From positions 496,001-560,000 of the forward strand of contig JAUIRK010001051.1 in the NCBI GenBank assembly GCA_030549495.1: DNA of 64,000 nt, given 5' to 3'. Position numbers and translations under genes: made by a program. The first letter of the stretch is position 1; the number at the start of each line of letters is the position of its first letter. This document shows, one piece after another, positions 1-12,172 of this stretch. The notes beneath the pieces were generated by a model that was given only the letters and a program-made list of their open reading frames with translations, was not told where the DNA came from and ran no database searches. The stretch is from Nectonema munidae. Its lineage: Eukaryota; Nematomorpha; Nectonematoida; Nectonematidae.

Positions 1-80
1 TTTCATTAAATTATTTTCTTGAATAATTTTTTGAAGAAAATTTTTATTTAAAAACTATTTATATCAGCTAGATTTTTCTA

Positions 81-197
81 TTAACCCATTAAGTCCCAAT
101 GCTCCCATTTGGGAACATAAGTAATTTCATCTTCGTCTGTTTTTTTCAATGACTTTGAATATAAATCGTCTGCTTTGCTTGGCCTAAAATGGGTTAA
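81..197. mobile_element. TTAA-flanked MITE, about 117 bp
   Basis: The element begins TTAACCCATT and ends in the reverse complement, AATGGGTTAA, so short terminal inverted repeats sit directly on TTAA at both ends. A CGTCTG motif occurs at 134-139 and again at 167-172. It has no coding capacity. TTAA is the piggyBac target site, so a piggyBac-type non-autonomous element is the natural reading (inference). Confidence 0.6.
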
Positions 198-244
198 TTG
201 ACGTTTTTTCGTAAAGACTATATAAGTGCATTTTTCTGAATTTA

Positions 245-840
245 GAGTCATCATGTTATGACAAGACCAGGTATTATATATTACATAACACCTTATTCAC
301 ATCGCTAATGGAAACAGAGGATGAGAGTTTAAATGTTAAAGTAACATCATCTGCATACACCGTGGGAGAGCAAAAATAAAGCAGAGGATTCACAAGCTCA
401 TTAATGTACAGAATAAATAGAATTGGACCCAAAATTGAGCCCTGAGCGACACCGCCCCATTATAATACTTCTGTGATTAAAGGAAATAAAGCAGGATCGA
501 TTACCAAGATACGATTTTAGCCAATTATGAATATGAGAATTAAAGCCCATTTTGTATGGCTTATAAAGAAGTAAGGAGTGTGAAACACTTCCAAAGGCAT
601 TGGAAAAATCAAGAAAAGTACATAATGAAGACAAGGTATGGTCCATGGATAAATCCTTCAAGAAACTTAAAAAAGCTAATTCTGTAGATTTTTGAAGTAA
701 AAGCAAACTGATGCTGAGATAATATGGAGGAATACCCTACAAACTTTAGCATTTTAGTTAAGATAATTTTCTCAAAAATCTTTGAAAATGATGATAGAAT
801 AGATATTGGCCTAAAGTGATCTATAGAAGTACCTCTTTTA
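245..840 (-). pseudogene. LINE reverse transcriptase fragment
   Basis: Minus-strand translation resembles the reverse transcriptase of a jockey/CR1-type non-LTR retrotransposon. The stretch at 401-706 contains FLDFSNAFGSVSHSLLL and WLKSYLGNR, matching the usual motif around the first catalytic Asp and the WLxSYLxNR motif. A frame change downstream leads to LFILYINEL and then YADD near 345-360, the catalytic box. The usual GVPQGS box is eroded. It is 5'- and 3'-truncated and cannot make a complete protein. Confidence 0.75.
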
Positions 841-1489
841 GAATTCTACTTACCTTTAACTCATTTAGAAAAGTACCACAAACAAAAGGAAATTGAAAAG
901 AAACTCTTGATGTAAAATTTTAGAAAAATTCATTCATAAACAAAAAAGTTATTCCAAAATAAATATTTTAGAATTCAAAAAGAATATTATTGCGATTATT
1001 GACACCCTTTATTATTTCCACTATTGATAGTGTATGAGCTCTTTCAAATTGAATATTTTACACTCTGGATTCTATAAACAATACATAATGTCTCAGAGAT
1101 TAAACGCACATGAATGATAGACACGTCACATAACCTTTATTGCTTAAAACTTGTTTATTGACATATCGTCGTTCATTCTATCTATTCAGAATTCTCGTCG
1201 TACAATTAATTCTCGCCGAACATTTTATTCTTCATTTCAATATTCTTTGATTAGACTTTATAGCGAAACATTTTATACATCGTCTCCATATTCTTTGATC
1301 AAACTTCTTTATTATCTTGCATCTTTCTATTAATTTGGCTCAGGTAAAAAATGTAATTTTTTAAATGTCAATATTTGAATTATTTAAAAGGAATAGATAT
1401 GGACTACTAAGATGACATTAACCTTTTACATATTTTTGGTTATGAAAAAGATAGTAATCAAATGAGTGTGGTTGACTCTATTCCATAAA

Positions 1490-3030
1490 CATCAACTAGT
1501 CTTAGAAAAAAATTGGCGATAAAGATGATGGGAGAGAATTAAATGATGATGATGAACAAAGTCTTGCTGTTGAAAGAAGTGTAGATTGTGGTTGAAATGC
1601 TTTAAACATTGAAAATATGGAACTTTTATTCCAACAGCTTGATTTTATATCTTCTAGACAAAATGAGAATAGAATTAAAAATTTAGACGATTCTTTAAAT
1701 AAGAGTAATTCCTACTTAATCGAGGAGACTTAAGTTGAAGAAGTATTTGTTTCACGAGGAGATAGATTAAATCCATTAATAACATGGGGTAATATCAAAA
1801 GAAATAGAGTAGGTAGACAAAGAGCAGTTGATGTTATCAGACACACCCGGTGTCAAAGGAACCAGAAATATTTTAGATTGCTGGACTTTGTTTTTCAACA
1901 AAAAATGGTTGGTATTATACTTGAAAACACAAATAAGCGTATAAATGTCTATTTAGAGAAACCACAAGTAATTGACAAACTAAAAAATAGAAATACACGT
2001 GTCAGGGACATTAATGAAGCTGAACTTTACGCCTATTTTGGTTTATGCTAAGAGCACTTTGCGGACAAAATTTTTTAGATGCCTCTTTTATTTGGTCACG
2101 AACAGGTTCTCCAATGTTCCCAGCTGTAATGAACATACGTTGATTATATTTTATAAATCATTTTTTGTGTTTTGATGAGGTCAACTCAAGACCACATAAA
2201 TGGCTTTTTGATCGATGGGCAGCTATTAGAGAATTTTTTGAAGAACTTAATAAAAACTGCAGTAAATGGTTTGTTCCAGACGACTCACTTATGTTGGATG
2301 AAGCATTTTATGCAAGTAGGGTAGGAGTGCAGTTTAATGTTTTTAACCTAAAAAGCCATCCAAGTATGGCCTTCTTTTCAAGTCAATTAATGCTGTAAAA
2401 TATCAGTTTACGTTTTTCATTGTGACTTATGCTGGTAAGCGAAAAAACGGATAAGGAGAGTTTTATGTTCCCGTTTCATATGGTATTGTTAAGTCTATGA
2501 TATCTGGATTAAGCCGAACTTTATTTCTCAAAGGTAGAAATATAACTATTGATAAGCTCTATACTTTAATTGGACTTGATAAATGATTATATGAAAGAGG
2601 CATAACTATAGTTGGTACAATTAACTCAAACCGTAACGGTATTCCAGCTGAAATCAAAGATATTTATTTACGCAGCAATTTTTCATATAAATTTTGTTAT
2701 GAGAGAGTGAACAATTACTTATCATTACACAGTTACTTTCCCGATACAAAATCAAAAATCCTTTTGTTAAATTCTCGTCTTTTGCTATATGACTTTACAA
2801 AAGGGTGAACAAAAGGTGATCAGAAAAGGTCAGAAAATCCAATAAATGGACCATTTCAGCTTTCCTATATGTTTTAGACAGTGCTCGAATTAATGCCACA
2901 ACAATCTTTTGGATAAAGAATAATTTTAATCCTAAAAATAGTGAGAGTTTGAATTTAGTTTATTCCCTCATCCTATCATTTTTGGAGCAAAGACCCAAAA
3001 CTGGATTGAGAGCTGATATCACAGATTGAT
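1490..3030 (+). pseudogene. Degraded piggyBac transposase, near full length
   Basis: Plus-strand frames, broken by several stops and shifts, follow a piggyBac (DDE_Tnp_1_7) transposase in order. Seen in turn: an N-terminal segment with RDINEAELYAYFGL (about 2006-2050); the core at 2165-2398 with WFVPDDSLMLDEAF (family pattern is IDE); GRNITIDKLYTLIGL near 2535-2580 (family has GRNxTxDN); ITIVGTI (2603-2623); and a C-terminal part with DFTKG and ARIN. The DEA stretch and the second ITIDK box suggest some catalytic acids survive, but the frame is dead. Terminal repeats were not located with confidence. Confidence 0.75.
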
Positions 3031-3059
3031 AGCTCGATTTTTTTGATAAGAGGAAAAAA

Positions 3060-3985
3060 ATCTCGTAAATTCGTTCATAAGAAATTGGAACAAAAAAAAA
3101 TCTGTTTATACAAAACATGCTTTTACTTTTTGTTTACAATGCAGTAAATTTTTTTATTCTTTTGCTTGATTAAGTTTCATTGTTTTTATGTAAAATTTTT
3201 CCTAATCTTTTTTTCGAATGAATTCACTTTCTAAACTTGATTGCTTTTGTTATACCAACAATAAATGTGGTCAATCTATTGATTTACGCTTCATAACACT
3301 AAGCGAAAATACTTCAGGAATACTTAGTACTACTCGCAATAGTCAAAGGCTTTTACTTTAGGATTCAGTGATGTTTTTGATAAATCAATTTTCATATTCA
3401 CTTTTTATAGTGTATCAATTATTTTATTATATCATGAGTGTGTTATAAGCAAGTATCATATTTAACACACTGAAAATTTATGAATGATCTTATTTGATTG
3501 GTTATAATAAAAAATTTTTTATCGAACGTTTTCATTTTTTTGATGTTTCAAAAGTTCGTGGAAAAACTTTTGAGGAATTGCCTCCGGTGTTAAACTTCTA
3601 ATATTTTGAATGATATTTTTATTCATTATCAGTATAACATTTCATAAATCTGTCATTTTTGTGTCCATGAATATATTACAAAACTTAAAAAGCAAAAAAA
3701 AGCCGGTAAGAAATAGAATACTATAAATATCAATTAAAATTAGCGTATTTTATTTTTTCAGATTTCTATGAAAAGATCGGAATTATCATTAACATGTGGT
3801 AACAAAAAGCATAATAAAAAATTGGCGACATTCCACAACTACTAACCTACTTGCTCTACAATGTGAGAGCGAGGGAAATATTTTAAGAAATTAGAATCGC
3901 GTATGCGTTCATAACAATTAGCTTTTGTAATTTTTAAAACATTGGAATTAAAAAATGTAGAACACATCTGTGCTTGCCTAACCCA
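3060..3985. other. AT-rich intergenic DNA, nothing recognised
   Basis: No sustained reading frame, tRNA-like box or convincing inverted repeat was seen between the piggyBac remnant and the 3' end of the TMEM126-like gene. Confidence 0.4.
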
Positions 3986-3989
3986 TATA

Positions 3990-3995
3990 TTTATT
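3990..3995 (-). promoter_or_regulatory. Putative polyadenylation signal of TMEM126-like gene
   Basis: AATAAA on the minus strand, about 75 nt downstream of the stop codon of the TMEM126-like gene. Position and hexamer fit a cleavage signal. Confidence 0.5.
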
Positions 3996-4068
3996 CCTTC
4001 TGGCTACAATATTTTAAAATTATAAATGTGATAATATTTAATTTAAGGCGCAAATTCTGTTTATATTT

Positions 4069-4794
4069 TCAGTGATTAGTTAGGTAATACATATCCTCTT
4101 TTAAAATAGGTCTGTTGGACAAGTATACTCTTTCGAAATACTTATCTTTTTCTTTGAACAAGAGATGAACGGTGAGCAAAGCTAATGCTTGGTTTGCAAA
4201 AATCAGCCCCAAAAACTTGACTTTTTGTGCCTTTTTGAAGTCTCTTATTGGATGCCACATAATGTCGAATAGTTTGGTGAATGAATACACAAATTTAGAT
4301 CCCAGCATTGAAACATGAGGTTGCGACACGAAGCAATACAAGCCAGCGCAAAATACGTTGAGCAAAGTTCCCGTCACAAATTGAACGACGAAGGCACGCG
4401 TTTCCAAACAAGCGTGGCAAATGAAGGAGTCGTTGAGTAGTACGTCCTTGACCAATAGTTGTTGGAATAAAAAGTTGCTAAAATTCGGAAGAATAGTAAA
4501 GGCTAAGGAAGAGACCTTCAGTCCACCTTGGAGGCAATAATACTTCCGGTAGTTTAAGAAGAGAAATGAAGTTGTTATGCCGACTATTGCACCAAACATA
4601 ATAAAACTGCTTCTATACCAAAATGAATTGGACACCATGACTTTGGCTTGCGCCATTTCATAAGTTCCTCCTTTCGACTCTTCTCGACTGATCGCGCCCA
4701 ATTTGTTCTCGATTTCACGTTTCTGCCGTTTCAGCAGTACCCTATCACTCATGCAAAAGGGTGAAAAGAAAAAGGAATAAATTTTCTCAAACAT
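4069..4794 (-). CDS. TMEM126-like mitochondrial inner-membrane protein
   Basis: A single open reading frame of 241 codons. TMEM126A/B proteins are small multi-pass mitochondrial inner-membrane proteins; in vertebrates they assist assembly of respiratory complex I. Hydrophobic segments lie near residues 62-81, 92-113, 134-156 and 193-213. The best family marker is the C-x2-C-x2-TR pattern at residues 126-133 (CHACLETR) just before a glycine-containing membrane segment, matching the conserved CxxC-TR block of TMEM126. The charged N-terminus has an IENKLGAISREE stretch like the family's start. At 241 aa it is longer than the roughly 195 aa of vertebrate TMEM126A; the extra length is mainly N-terminal, and Met15 is an alternative start. 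No intron is evident. A poly(A) signal follows the stop. The family call is by pattern and is fairly secure; the function is inferred from the family. Confidence 0.7.
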   Translation of the reverse strand: MFEKIYSFFFSPFCMSDRVLLKRQKREIENKLGAISREESKGGTYEMAQAKVMVSNSFWYRSSFIMFGAIVGITTSFLFLNYRKYYCLQGGLKVSSLAFTILPNFSNFLFQQLLVKDVLLNDSFICHACLETRAFVVQFVTGTLLNVFCAGLYCFVSQPHVSMLGSKFVYSFTKLFDIMWHPIRDFKKAQKVKFLGLIFANQALALLTVHLLFKEKDKYFERVYLSNRPILKEDMYYLTNH

Positions 4795-6440
4795 TTATAT
4801 ATTCGTGTCAGACTTTGAGTGACTACTTTTCAATTTTCCACACATGTATAAGAAAAATAAGTGCTTAAGCACGTTCCACGCTTTCAGCTGTCTATAAAAT
4901 AAAAAAAAGAACATTTCATAATGCATTCCTATTGATTCCTTAAAAACTATAAAGTAATTTTACAATTACTCCTCTAAAATGAATATGCTAACTCACATTT
5001 ATGAGTACGACGTGTGCATTTTATGTGATTAATTCTTTTTATTAATATGCTTCAATCATCTTTGATAACTCTTCATCAATTTTTTCTATACTTCCCATTC
5101 TATCGAGTTATAAATATCTACAAGGAACTTCATATAGTTCGCGTTAACTATAATAAGTAATCATTACTATTAAAAATGACTGTTCTCATACTTTAAACTT
5201 TTTTTTTATACAAAAATTTACTGATTTGTAAGAACTTAGAAATGCTTTGTTTAAAAAATTATTTACCTATTCTTTTTTCTAAATGGTTTTCTTTAAACAC
5301 TAGTGTTTTATCTTACTCTCTGTCGAACAGAACTTGTCATTTTGTATTTCCTAGTTTTCGGTTGCGTGAATGCAATCTATGTAAATTAAAGGGTTCCTTG
5401 TTTATCAATATTTTTGACTCTGATGATTCCCCTGATCAAATAGTTAAAAATATCATTTGAATTTGTTTCTTTCTGTATAACAAAAAGTTTCTGTACTCCT
5501 TCATACCAACTATACGTATTCCCAATTCTCCTCCCTTAGGTTGTATTTAATTCATGCATACTAAAGTCGAGAAAGATATTTTATGTGAAAGAAAAATGAA
5601 TAATCATCGGTATATCAATTTTTCAAAGGGCAGATAGATATGTGAAAAAATGTAGAAAAATGTAGCTTTTGAATTTTTTAATATCTACCTTATTTTGGGT
5701 TCTGAGTTTGATGGGGGTGGTGGAACGTCCGAAATCGAAGGTCAATGACTCTGACTTGAGAACAAAATTTTTACGATTTTTTGTTTTTAAAAAGTTTTTT
5801 ATATGGAAATAAATTAAATATATGTAATAATAATAACTGGCAAATTTTTTTAAGGATCGGTCCTCAAAATCTGATTTTTAACATTTTGGATCAAATTCAA
5901 CTCAAAAACAAAAAATTTATTTTCTATTTTTTTATGAGTGCATGTAAGATCGGTTATATTTTATTGTTGTTTTTTGAATTTTGGAAAAATATTGGGTTTG
6001 ATGTATTTTTTAAATGTTAACTTTTTTGCGTGACGTCAAATTTTACCAGGAAAATTTTCACTCCATTTTGTTAAAAATTACAGACGTAGAATAAAAACGG
6101 GCATCTTAATTTATTTTTTGTACAACTCTTCTCTACAAGTTCATGTAAAAAATATTGGGGGTTGATGCATGGAATTTTTGACAAAAAGCCGACAAACTAA
6201 ATTTTTTAAGACAAATTACATATTCGTGTTTTACATATATGACAATATAAATAAATGGTGGAATTTTTTTTAAAACTATTTTAGCAATTTTTAGGATCGA
6301 TTGGCATAAATTTAAATTAATGCAATAATTTTGTATTATAGGTATATCAATTTAAACCGTTACCTTTACCTTATAATATATTGAATTTTTTGGTTTTTTA
6401 TTTTCTATTTCACATTTTTGGCGTTAAAAATTGGCCTAAA
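4795..6440. other. AT-rich intergenic DNA, nothing recognised
   Basis: Upstream flank of the TMEM126-like gene. Short open frames here are low-complexity (F, N, I, K-rich) and match nothing I know. No firm promoter element was identified. Confidence 0.4.
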
Positions 6441-6446
6441 ATTTGA

Positions 6447-7613
6447 CTTACCATATTTTTGCAATTAAAAACCGGGACGCTTCATAACAAAGGCCTTTAT
6501 ATGATAAAAAAATAAAAATACACAGATATGTTTATTTATAATCTGTATAAATTTATATATTCGCCAATCATATTTATCTGTAGACGAAACTTTTTTCGAA
6601 AAGTTTTTGTTGGATTTGACTTTCTCGTAAAATTTGCAGCAAGAAAGATTCGAATTAATTTTGCGCATGATAAGGGCTTTCACATTCTGATTCAGCATTT
6701 TACTTCTTTGATCAGACCACATGTTATTCATGATGGAAAAATTCTCTCAACGGTAGCTGATGTTCCAGGTAGACAAAGTATAGATCATTTCTGTTCAAGA
6801 GATGCTTTCTGCCAGCTATCTTCTTTGCAACATTTGGAAATATGCTTTTTTACAACTACTTCCTCATCAAAGAGAGTCGCTGTCAATCATCTGCTTCCTA
6901 AACATTACGTGGCACTTATCACCACGATAATTGCGCATTAAGGTCAACCCAATGGTGAGAATGCAAATCTTTATAAGCTTCATCATAAGGACCCAGACAT
7001 GATAGACACTTATCATAAAAGTTTCTTGCTTCTTTGTAAAACCTTTCGACCTTTCTCAAGAGCACTATTGCCTGGGATGGCAAGAAGTTATTTTCTTTCT
7101 TTGCAAGTACGTTTTGTTTTAGTCCTGACAGAACAAGCACCACTTTTACAGCACTGATGCTTTCTTTTTCTTGCTTTAAAATACTCTGATTGAACTATTT
7201 CAACTGCCCATGAACGAATTTTAAATAGAGCTATTGAGTTGGGTCTTCAAAACAGTTTTTGATTATCGTAGAACAACTTTCTTGGAAGTTGAAGTAACTT
7301 CTTAATGCTTCAAACTTTTCAAGTATTCTTTGTAATGGTAGCAAGGAAAGAAATCTTGTATTTCCGTGCTGCAAAATTCTCTGATATTCAATATCAACAA
7401 AGTCGCAAAAGTGTTTGAGCTCTGTAACGCGAACAGTGTATATATTAAAAAACTTGTAGATTTTTGCAACGTTTTGGATTTCGGATGTTTTGACTATGAA
7501 CCGAACCATGTACCTCATGCACCTTATGCGATATCAGTTTTCGAAAATTTCTCCAATGGGATCAAGAAGGTATAAATAATGTTGCTCAAATTTTTTAAGT
7601 TTTTAAATTGTGC
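6447..7613 (-). pseudogene. hAT transposase remnant, copy A
   Basis: Minus-strand frames at 7231-7518, 6919-7143 and 6465-6731 are successive parts of one hAT-superfamily transposase. The first has IYTVRVTELKHFCDFV and RFLSLLPLQRILEKFE (the RxLSLxPAxxRxL block). The last has MNNMWSDQRSKMLNQNVKA, the C-terminal hAT dimerisation region. The frames are separated by shifts and stops. A second copy of the same element lies in the opposite orientation at about 22147-23180, and both copies end at a shared CTTACCATATTTTTGC junction. Confidence 0.75.
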
Positions 7614-7617
7614 CCCT

Positions 7618-8150
7618 AACCCAAGCAAAATGTTAAGTTATTTTACTTTTGTAGATTTTTGTAGCTTGCACCAATTTAGCTTTTAAACTATTTTTGAATG
7701 ATGCTGAGAAAAATGAAGTAATGTGCCTCAGAATAGTTATGTAATTTGGATGTTTGTTTTTTACTTATCTTTCTCAATAAAACATTTTTATTTTTAGGAA
7801 GAAGAAATGGAACAACTAAAAATTAATGAAAACCCTTTTCTACACATTAGAATAGACAAGAGAAGAGTAGGAATTCAGAAAAATGTGTTGTCTTTTTTGC
7901 AAGACGCTTGAAAGTCCGCCCCTCCAATAATTTTAAGGATGTGCGCCCTTGAATCAATCACATTTTTTTCATATAAACATCGTAGGGTGTCTAGTAGACT
8001 CTTTTCCTTCAGACTACATTCACTCGTATAAAACTCTCCAACCTTCAGTTATTTGTTTTCAGTTGTTTTCTCTATCAATCAAATATCCTTTCAATAATGT
8101 GCCTGGTAGACTAATTCATTTTCAAATCAAAAACCTATTCGCCCCTACAA
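7618..8150. repeat. Dispersed repeat, inverted partner at 26195-26505
   Basis: Segments 7625-7720 and 7950-8130 recur as reverse complements at about 26405-26500 and 26205-26340. The piece in between (7720-7940) is much longer here, suggesting an insertion or a deletion in the partner. No coding signal. Confidence 0.6.
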
Positions 8151-8354
8151 TTTTGTATTTTTTTAAACTAGTGTATATGCGATAGGCAAATTTAATTTAA
8201 ATATTTTCGCTAGAAGTATAGATTTTAAATTTCACTAATTTTGTAAAAAAATATAAAGTAGTCTTATAAATTTAGATATGCGCTGAATACACTCTATTTT
8301 AGAGGATTCCAGAGAGAGCGTGGTATTTCCAGACCAGCAATTTTGAAAATTGTA

Positions 8355-8705
8355 AAAAAAAATTCGCCTTCCAATAATTTTGAGAATGTGCCCCCCCCTG
8401 GACTCTACCAGCACATCAGAATACCGCTTAGTGTCACAAATGGTGTTGCTTGTTTTCAACAGGTATTAAATGGAATCATCAGCAATGAAAGTCTGAAAGA
8501 TACGTACGCTTATTTTGATGACATAACAATATGTGGTTATACTAAGACTGAACATGATCAAAATCTGGATCAATTCATCAAAGCAGCTGAGAAGTATAAC
8601 CTAACTTTCAACAGAGAAAAATGTAAATATTCTAAACAGAGTATTTCACTCTGTGCGCCTCTGATGTTAATTAACATTGATATAAGGTATAAGTTGTTTG
8701 TTTAG
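8355..8705 (+). pseudogene. Ty3/gypsy-type reverse transcriptase fragment
   Basis: One open stretch encodes a piece of an LTR-retrotransposon reverse transcriptase. It reads IRIPLSVTNGVACFQQVLNG, then TYAYFDDITICG (the Y-x-D-D catalytic box, here YFDD), then an EHDQNL and NREKC segment, the usual order in Ty3/gypsy Pol. It lacks the upstream and downstream parts of Pol and the LTRs, so it is an isolated relic. It abuts a short element-end-like sequence (8355-8405) also seen at 7911-7950. Confidence 0.7.
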
Positions 8706-8849
8706 AATAGAGGACACTTGAAAATATTCATGGAACTATAGATGCACCGATAAGAACTTTAGTCGAAAACCGATCAGTCGGTAATTATTATACTAACAGA
8801 AACCGTAGAATACGAGAACAAGAAAATCAATGCGTTTTTTTTTAACTAT

Positions 8850-9250
8850 TTCTCTGTCTACAAATAAAATTTTGACAGCTGTCATAAATAGATCAAGTAC
8901 ATTTTTAACAACTGAAACATTTTGTTTGGATATTATATTTTTAATATAATAATCAACAAATTTTCTTAAAAAAATGTTTTAATTAATTATGTACATAGTG
9001 TTACTTACAAAATTTAACAATCGAATTATTATAAAAAAATGCTTTTAAACTGAACAGCTAGTCAAAATATTCATTCCCAAATAGTTATTGAAAAAAAATT
9101 TCTTGACTTGAAAAAATTTAAGTTTTCAAATGTTACAAAATGTAACAAACGTACTGATAAAAATTAAGTGACTTTTGTTGAAAAAAATTCTTAGCGCGAG
9201 TCTAACAATATTCATTGATATAAAATTGTAACGATAGAAAACTATTTTTC
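8850..9250. repeat. Dispersed repeat, direct partner at 27000-27425
   Basis: About 400 bp closely matching 27000-27425 on the same strand, including shared TGACAGCTGTCATAAAT and TTCTTAGCGCGAGTCTAAC blocks. Differences are scattered substitutions plus one inserted stretch near 27185-27215. Non-coding. Confidence 0.7.
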
Positions 9251-9365
9251 TCTCATTTAAACAAACAAATTTTCATTTTTGCAAAATTTTTGGTGTATTG
9301 ATGGAACTAAATTTTTACCAAAAATCTGTGATTAATTTAAATAGCTGAACTTTGGTATCATGAAA

Positions 9366-9578
9366 AAAAGTTCTAATACCAATATTCTAAACTATTATAA
9401 CACCAAATTTAAAACTAACAATATTCTAATTATACTATTTAAAACTAACAATATTCAAACTATTATAACACTAATTCTAAGAATATTCTAGCTATTATAA
9501 CATTAACTTTAAAACTAACAATATTCAAAATATACCAACATTAAACCTAACAATATTGCAACTATACTAACCTCTAAC
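9366..9578. repeat. Degenerate AT-rich minisatellite
   Basis: Imperfect tandem units of about 40 bp built around AAAACTAACAATATTC and CTATTATAACAC. The array resumes as TCTAACACTATTTAAAC after 10166, so the hAT element at 9579-10165 inserted into it. Confidence 0.6.
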
Positions 9579-10165
9579 CAGAGCCGTATCAAGAGGGAGG
9601 GCAGTGGAAAAGGGCAATTGCCCAGGGACGCCATTTCATTGCCACTGACATCAACGCAGCAGAGCTTGAGATGGAAATTGAGGAGCATTCTAATGTTTTT
9701 GAAACCTCGGAAGGAAAAACCGGCAAAAGCTATGGAGTTACTTGGTTTCCTGTCCTCGCACTCAGAACTCTGTTTGAATCTACAAGTGGCTTTGAGGATC
9801 ATGCTGACAATTGGCTATTGCATCCGGTGAAAGGTTGTTCAGAAAGCTAAAACTTATTAAGTACTACCTAAGGAGCACTATGGGGCAAGCCCGCCTCCAA
9901 AGTATGGCTCTTATGAGCATTGAGTAAGTTCTCGATTGTGTTGGTTTTGACGAGGTCATCGATAATTTTGCTGCTGCTAAAATACGAAAAATGAACATCT
10001 AATAAAGACTGCTTTCGACTCAGTCAATTTATATCTGAATTATGTGGCTTAATAAAAATGTAAGCATTTTTTTCTAATTCTTAGCACTTTTTAAAGAAAG
10101 AAAAATGGGTGAGAGGCTCCATTCCTGATCTTTGCCCTAAGGCACGATCGCTTGATACGGCCCTG
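9579..10165 (+). mobile_element. Non-autonomous hAT element with transposase C-terminus
   Basis: The termini are CAGAGCCGTATCAAG and CTTGATACGGCCCTG, an imperfect inverted repeat. The flanks CCTCTAAC and CCTCTAAA form an 8-bp target duplication with one mismatch. Inside, 9845-9997 encodes the hAT dimerisation region on the plus strand: YYLRSTMGQARLQSMALMSI, one in-frame stop, then VLDCVGFDEVIDNFAAAK. It is therefore an internally deleted derivative of a larger hAT element. Confidence 0.75.
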
Positions 10166-10173
10166 CCTCTAAA

Positions 10174-11840
10174 GTCTAACACTATTTAAACTATACTATA
10201 ATAGAATTTTAAATAATAATTATTCAAAAATAAATAAATCAAAATTAAAAAATATCTACCAATGAGCTAAAACTAACAAATAAATCAAATCTTTAAAAAA
10301 TTAGAGAAGCCGCAAGAAAAGTAAAATGGAGATTCACTCGAACAAAAAAAAATAGAGAAAATAATAATTTAAAAATCCGTTATAATATTTTCCATTATAA
10401 ACATCTTTCTATAATTTCAATTCAAAATTTGGTTAAAAAAATTCCACTAAAGATTACTTGTTTTGATTTATTTTTTTTATAAAAAACACATTAATTTGAA
10501 ATGAAACTGATTAGAAATGTTTTTCAAATAATATTAAATTTATTTTACCCTTCAAGTTAAAATTAAATAACCTCTATACTACCCTAGTTCATTTAAGTGT
10601 TTAAATTGATTAGTTTAAAATATTGTTTGTTTATTGTTTTTATCTCCTCATTCTAAGTTTATAAAGATTCTTTCATATTTAATGCGTAAGTTACTGTTAA
10701 TTAATTATTTAAGAAAGATTATATTAAATTTATTACCCCTCTATAATTTTTGCCGATTATTTTCCAAACTCACAAAATAATGAAGAAATACAATAAATTG
10801 TTATAATTTTATCTAGTATAATCTTCGGCAAATTCAAAAGTCCGAAAACAATAAATAACTTTTGATAATTTGATCTACTATAGCAATTACATATTATAAC
10901 CATAAATTTCCTCTATATATGATTAGATTTTAATAACAGGGGAGACAACGATTTCATATATTGTCGTTTTCAAATCTTCTATAACCTCAAGAGGTTGGAC
11001 ACAGAAGACAACTCCTTATAATTTTTAACCATTATGTTCTGAACCCATAAAAGAATGGTAAAATCCTATAAATGGTGGAATCCAAAAGTATAATCTTTCT
11101 AACACTGAAAACGATAAAGCCATCCATTACCTTATCATGGTAGTATATAGTAGTTTATATATAACCAATTACATAATACTAGCATTTAGAATAAATTTGA
11201 TCCATGTATGATTTGATATAATAACAAAGAGAAGAGAAAGTTTAAACATCATTATGATAGTATTGCTAGAACACTGCGGTGTGTTTAATTGATACTGTGT
11301 CTTTATGGGAAAAAATACTTAATATTATGCCATTTATTTTGAAAATGAAAATAATTAGGTTTTTAAGTTATATAGAAGATAGAAGAAGAAGAAGAAGAAA
11401 AATTTATTGTTAGAAGACAAATTTAAAATCATTTAAAAGTATCATTTATACGTATAAATAATTGGAAAATAAAAAGGAAATATATATTTATATATACCAA
11501 ATGTCTGAGCCGCTTGTAAGATATATAAATATATCAAGGATCGTTTACAAAGATAAGAGAAACGTAAGATTAAGTAACACATTGGAAAAAATGAATAATG
11601 AAAAAAAAATACACTTCACTGAATCTATCAAATAAATAATTGATAAGTAAAACATAAATAATTGATGTAACATAAAAACATATAGATGCTATATTTCAAC
11701 TTATCACTTTAACTAGAGCCATATTTATATTATGGATAGAAATAATATATATGTAATAATATGTATGATATTACTTTATATATATATATATATATATATC
11801 TCATAACCTGTACGGTTGAACGCGGGTAGATAACTTGAGT
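10174..11840. other. AT-rich intergenic DNA with short simple repeats
   Basis: Very AT-rich, with no sustained frame. It includes a short GAA-type purine run near 11381-11400 and a (TA)n tract at about 11776-11800. Confidence 0.5.
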
Positions 11841-11842
11841 GT

Positions 11843-11954
11843 TATCTCCAACATGTATACTACGATGATTCATCTCCAACCTGTATACTACGATGATTCA
11901 TCTCCAACCTGTATACTATGATGATTCATCTTCTACCTGTATACTACGATGATA
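11843..11954. repeat. 28-bp minisatellite, four units
   Basis: Four head-to-tail units of 28 bp, each containing CCTGTATACTACGATGATT or a close variant (the first has CATGTATAC, the third CTATGATG). The unit starts (T/C)ATCTYC. Confidence 0.85.
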
Positions 11955-12172
11955 TGTTTATATATGGTGGCGCATCAAATCAACTTACAAACTTCAAGGA
12001 ACAAAGTTCTATTTTTTTATTATTATTTTTACATTAAATTTTGCTACATTTTTAATATGAAACTCAAATTTTGGCGCAAGATATAATAAATGAATTCTAG
12101 TATACAGTCTGTGAATTTATGTAATATGTTTTTAATTTATATATATATATATTTAATTTATAACATTTTCAG

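Noticed and set aside
6528-6941. 137-codon plus-strand open frame
   Set aside because: It is the antisense shadow of the hAT transposase copy A, whose protein signature is on the minus strand.
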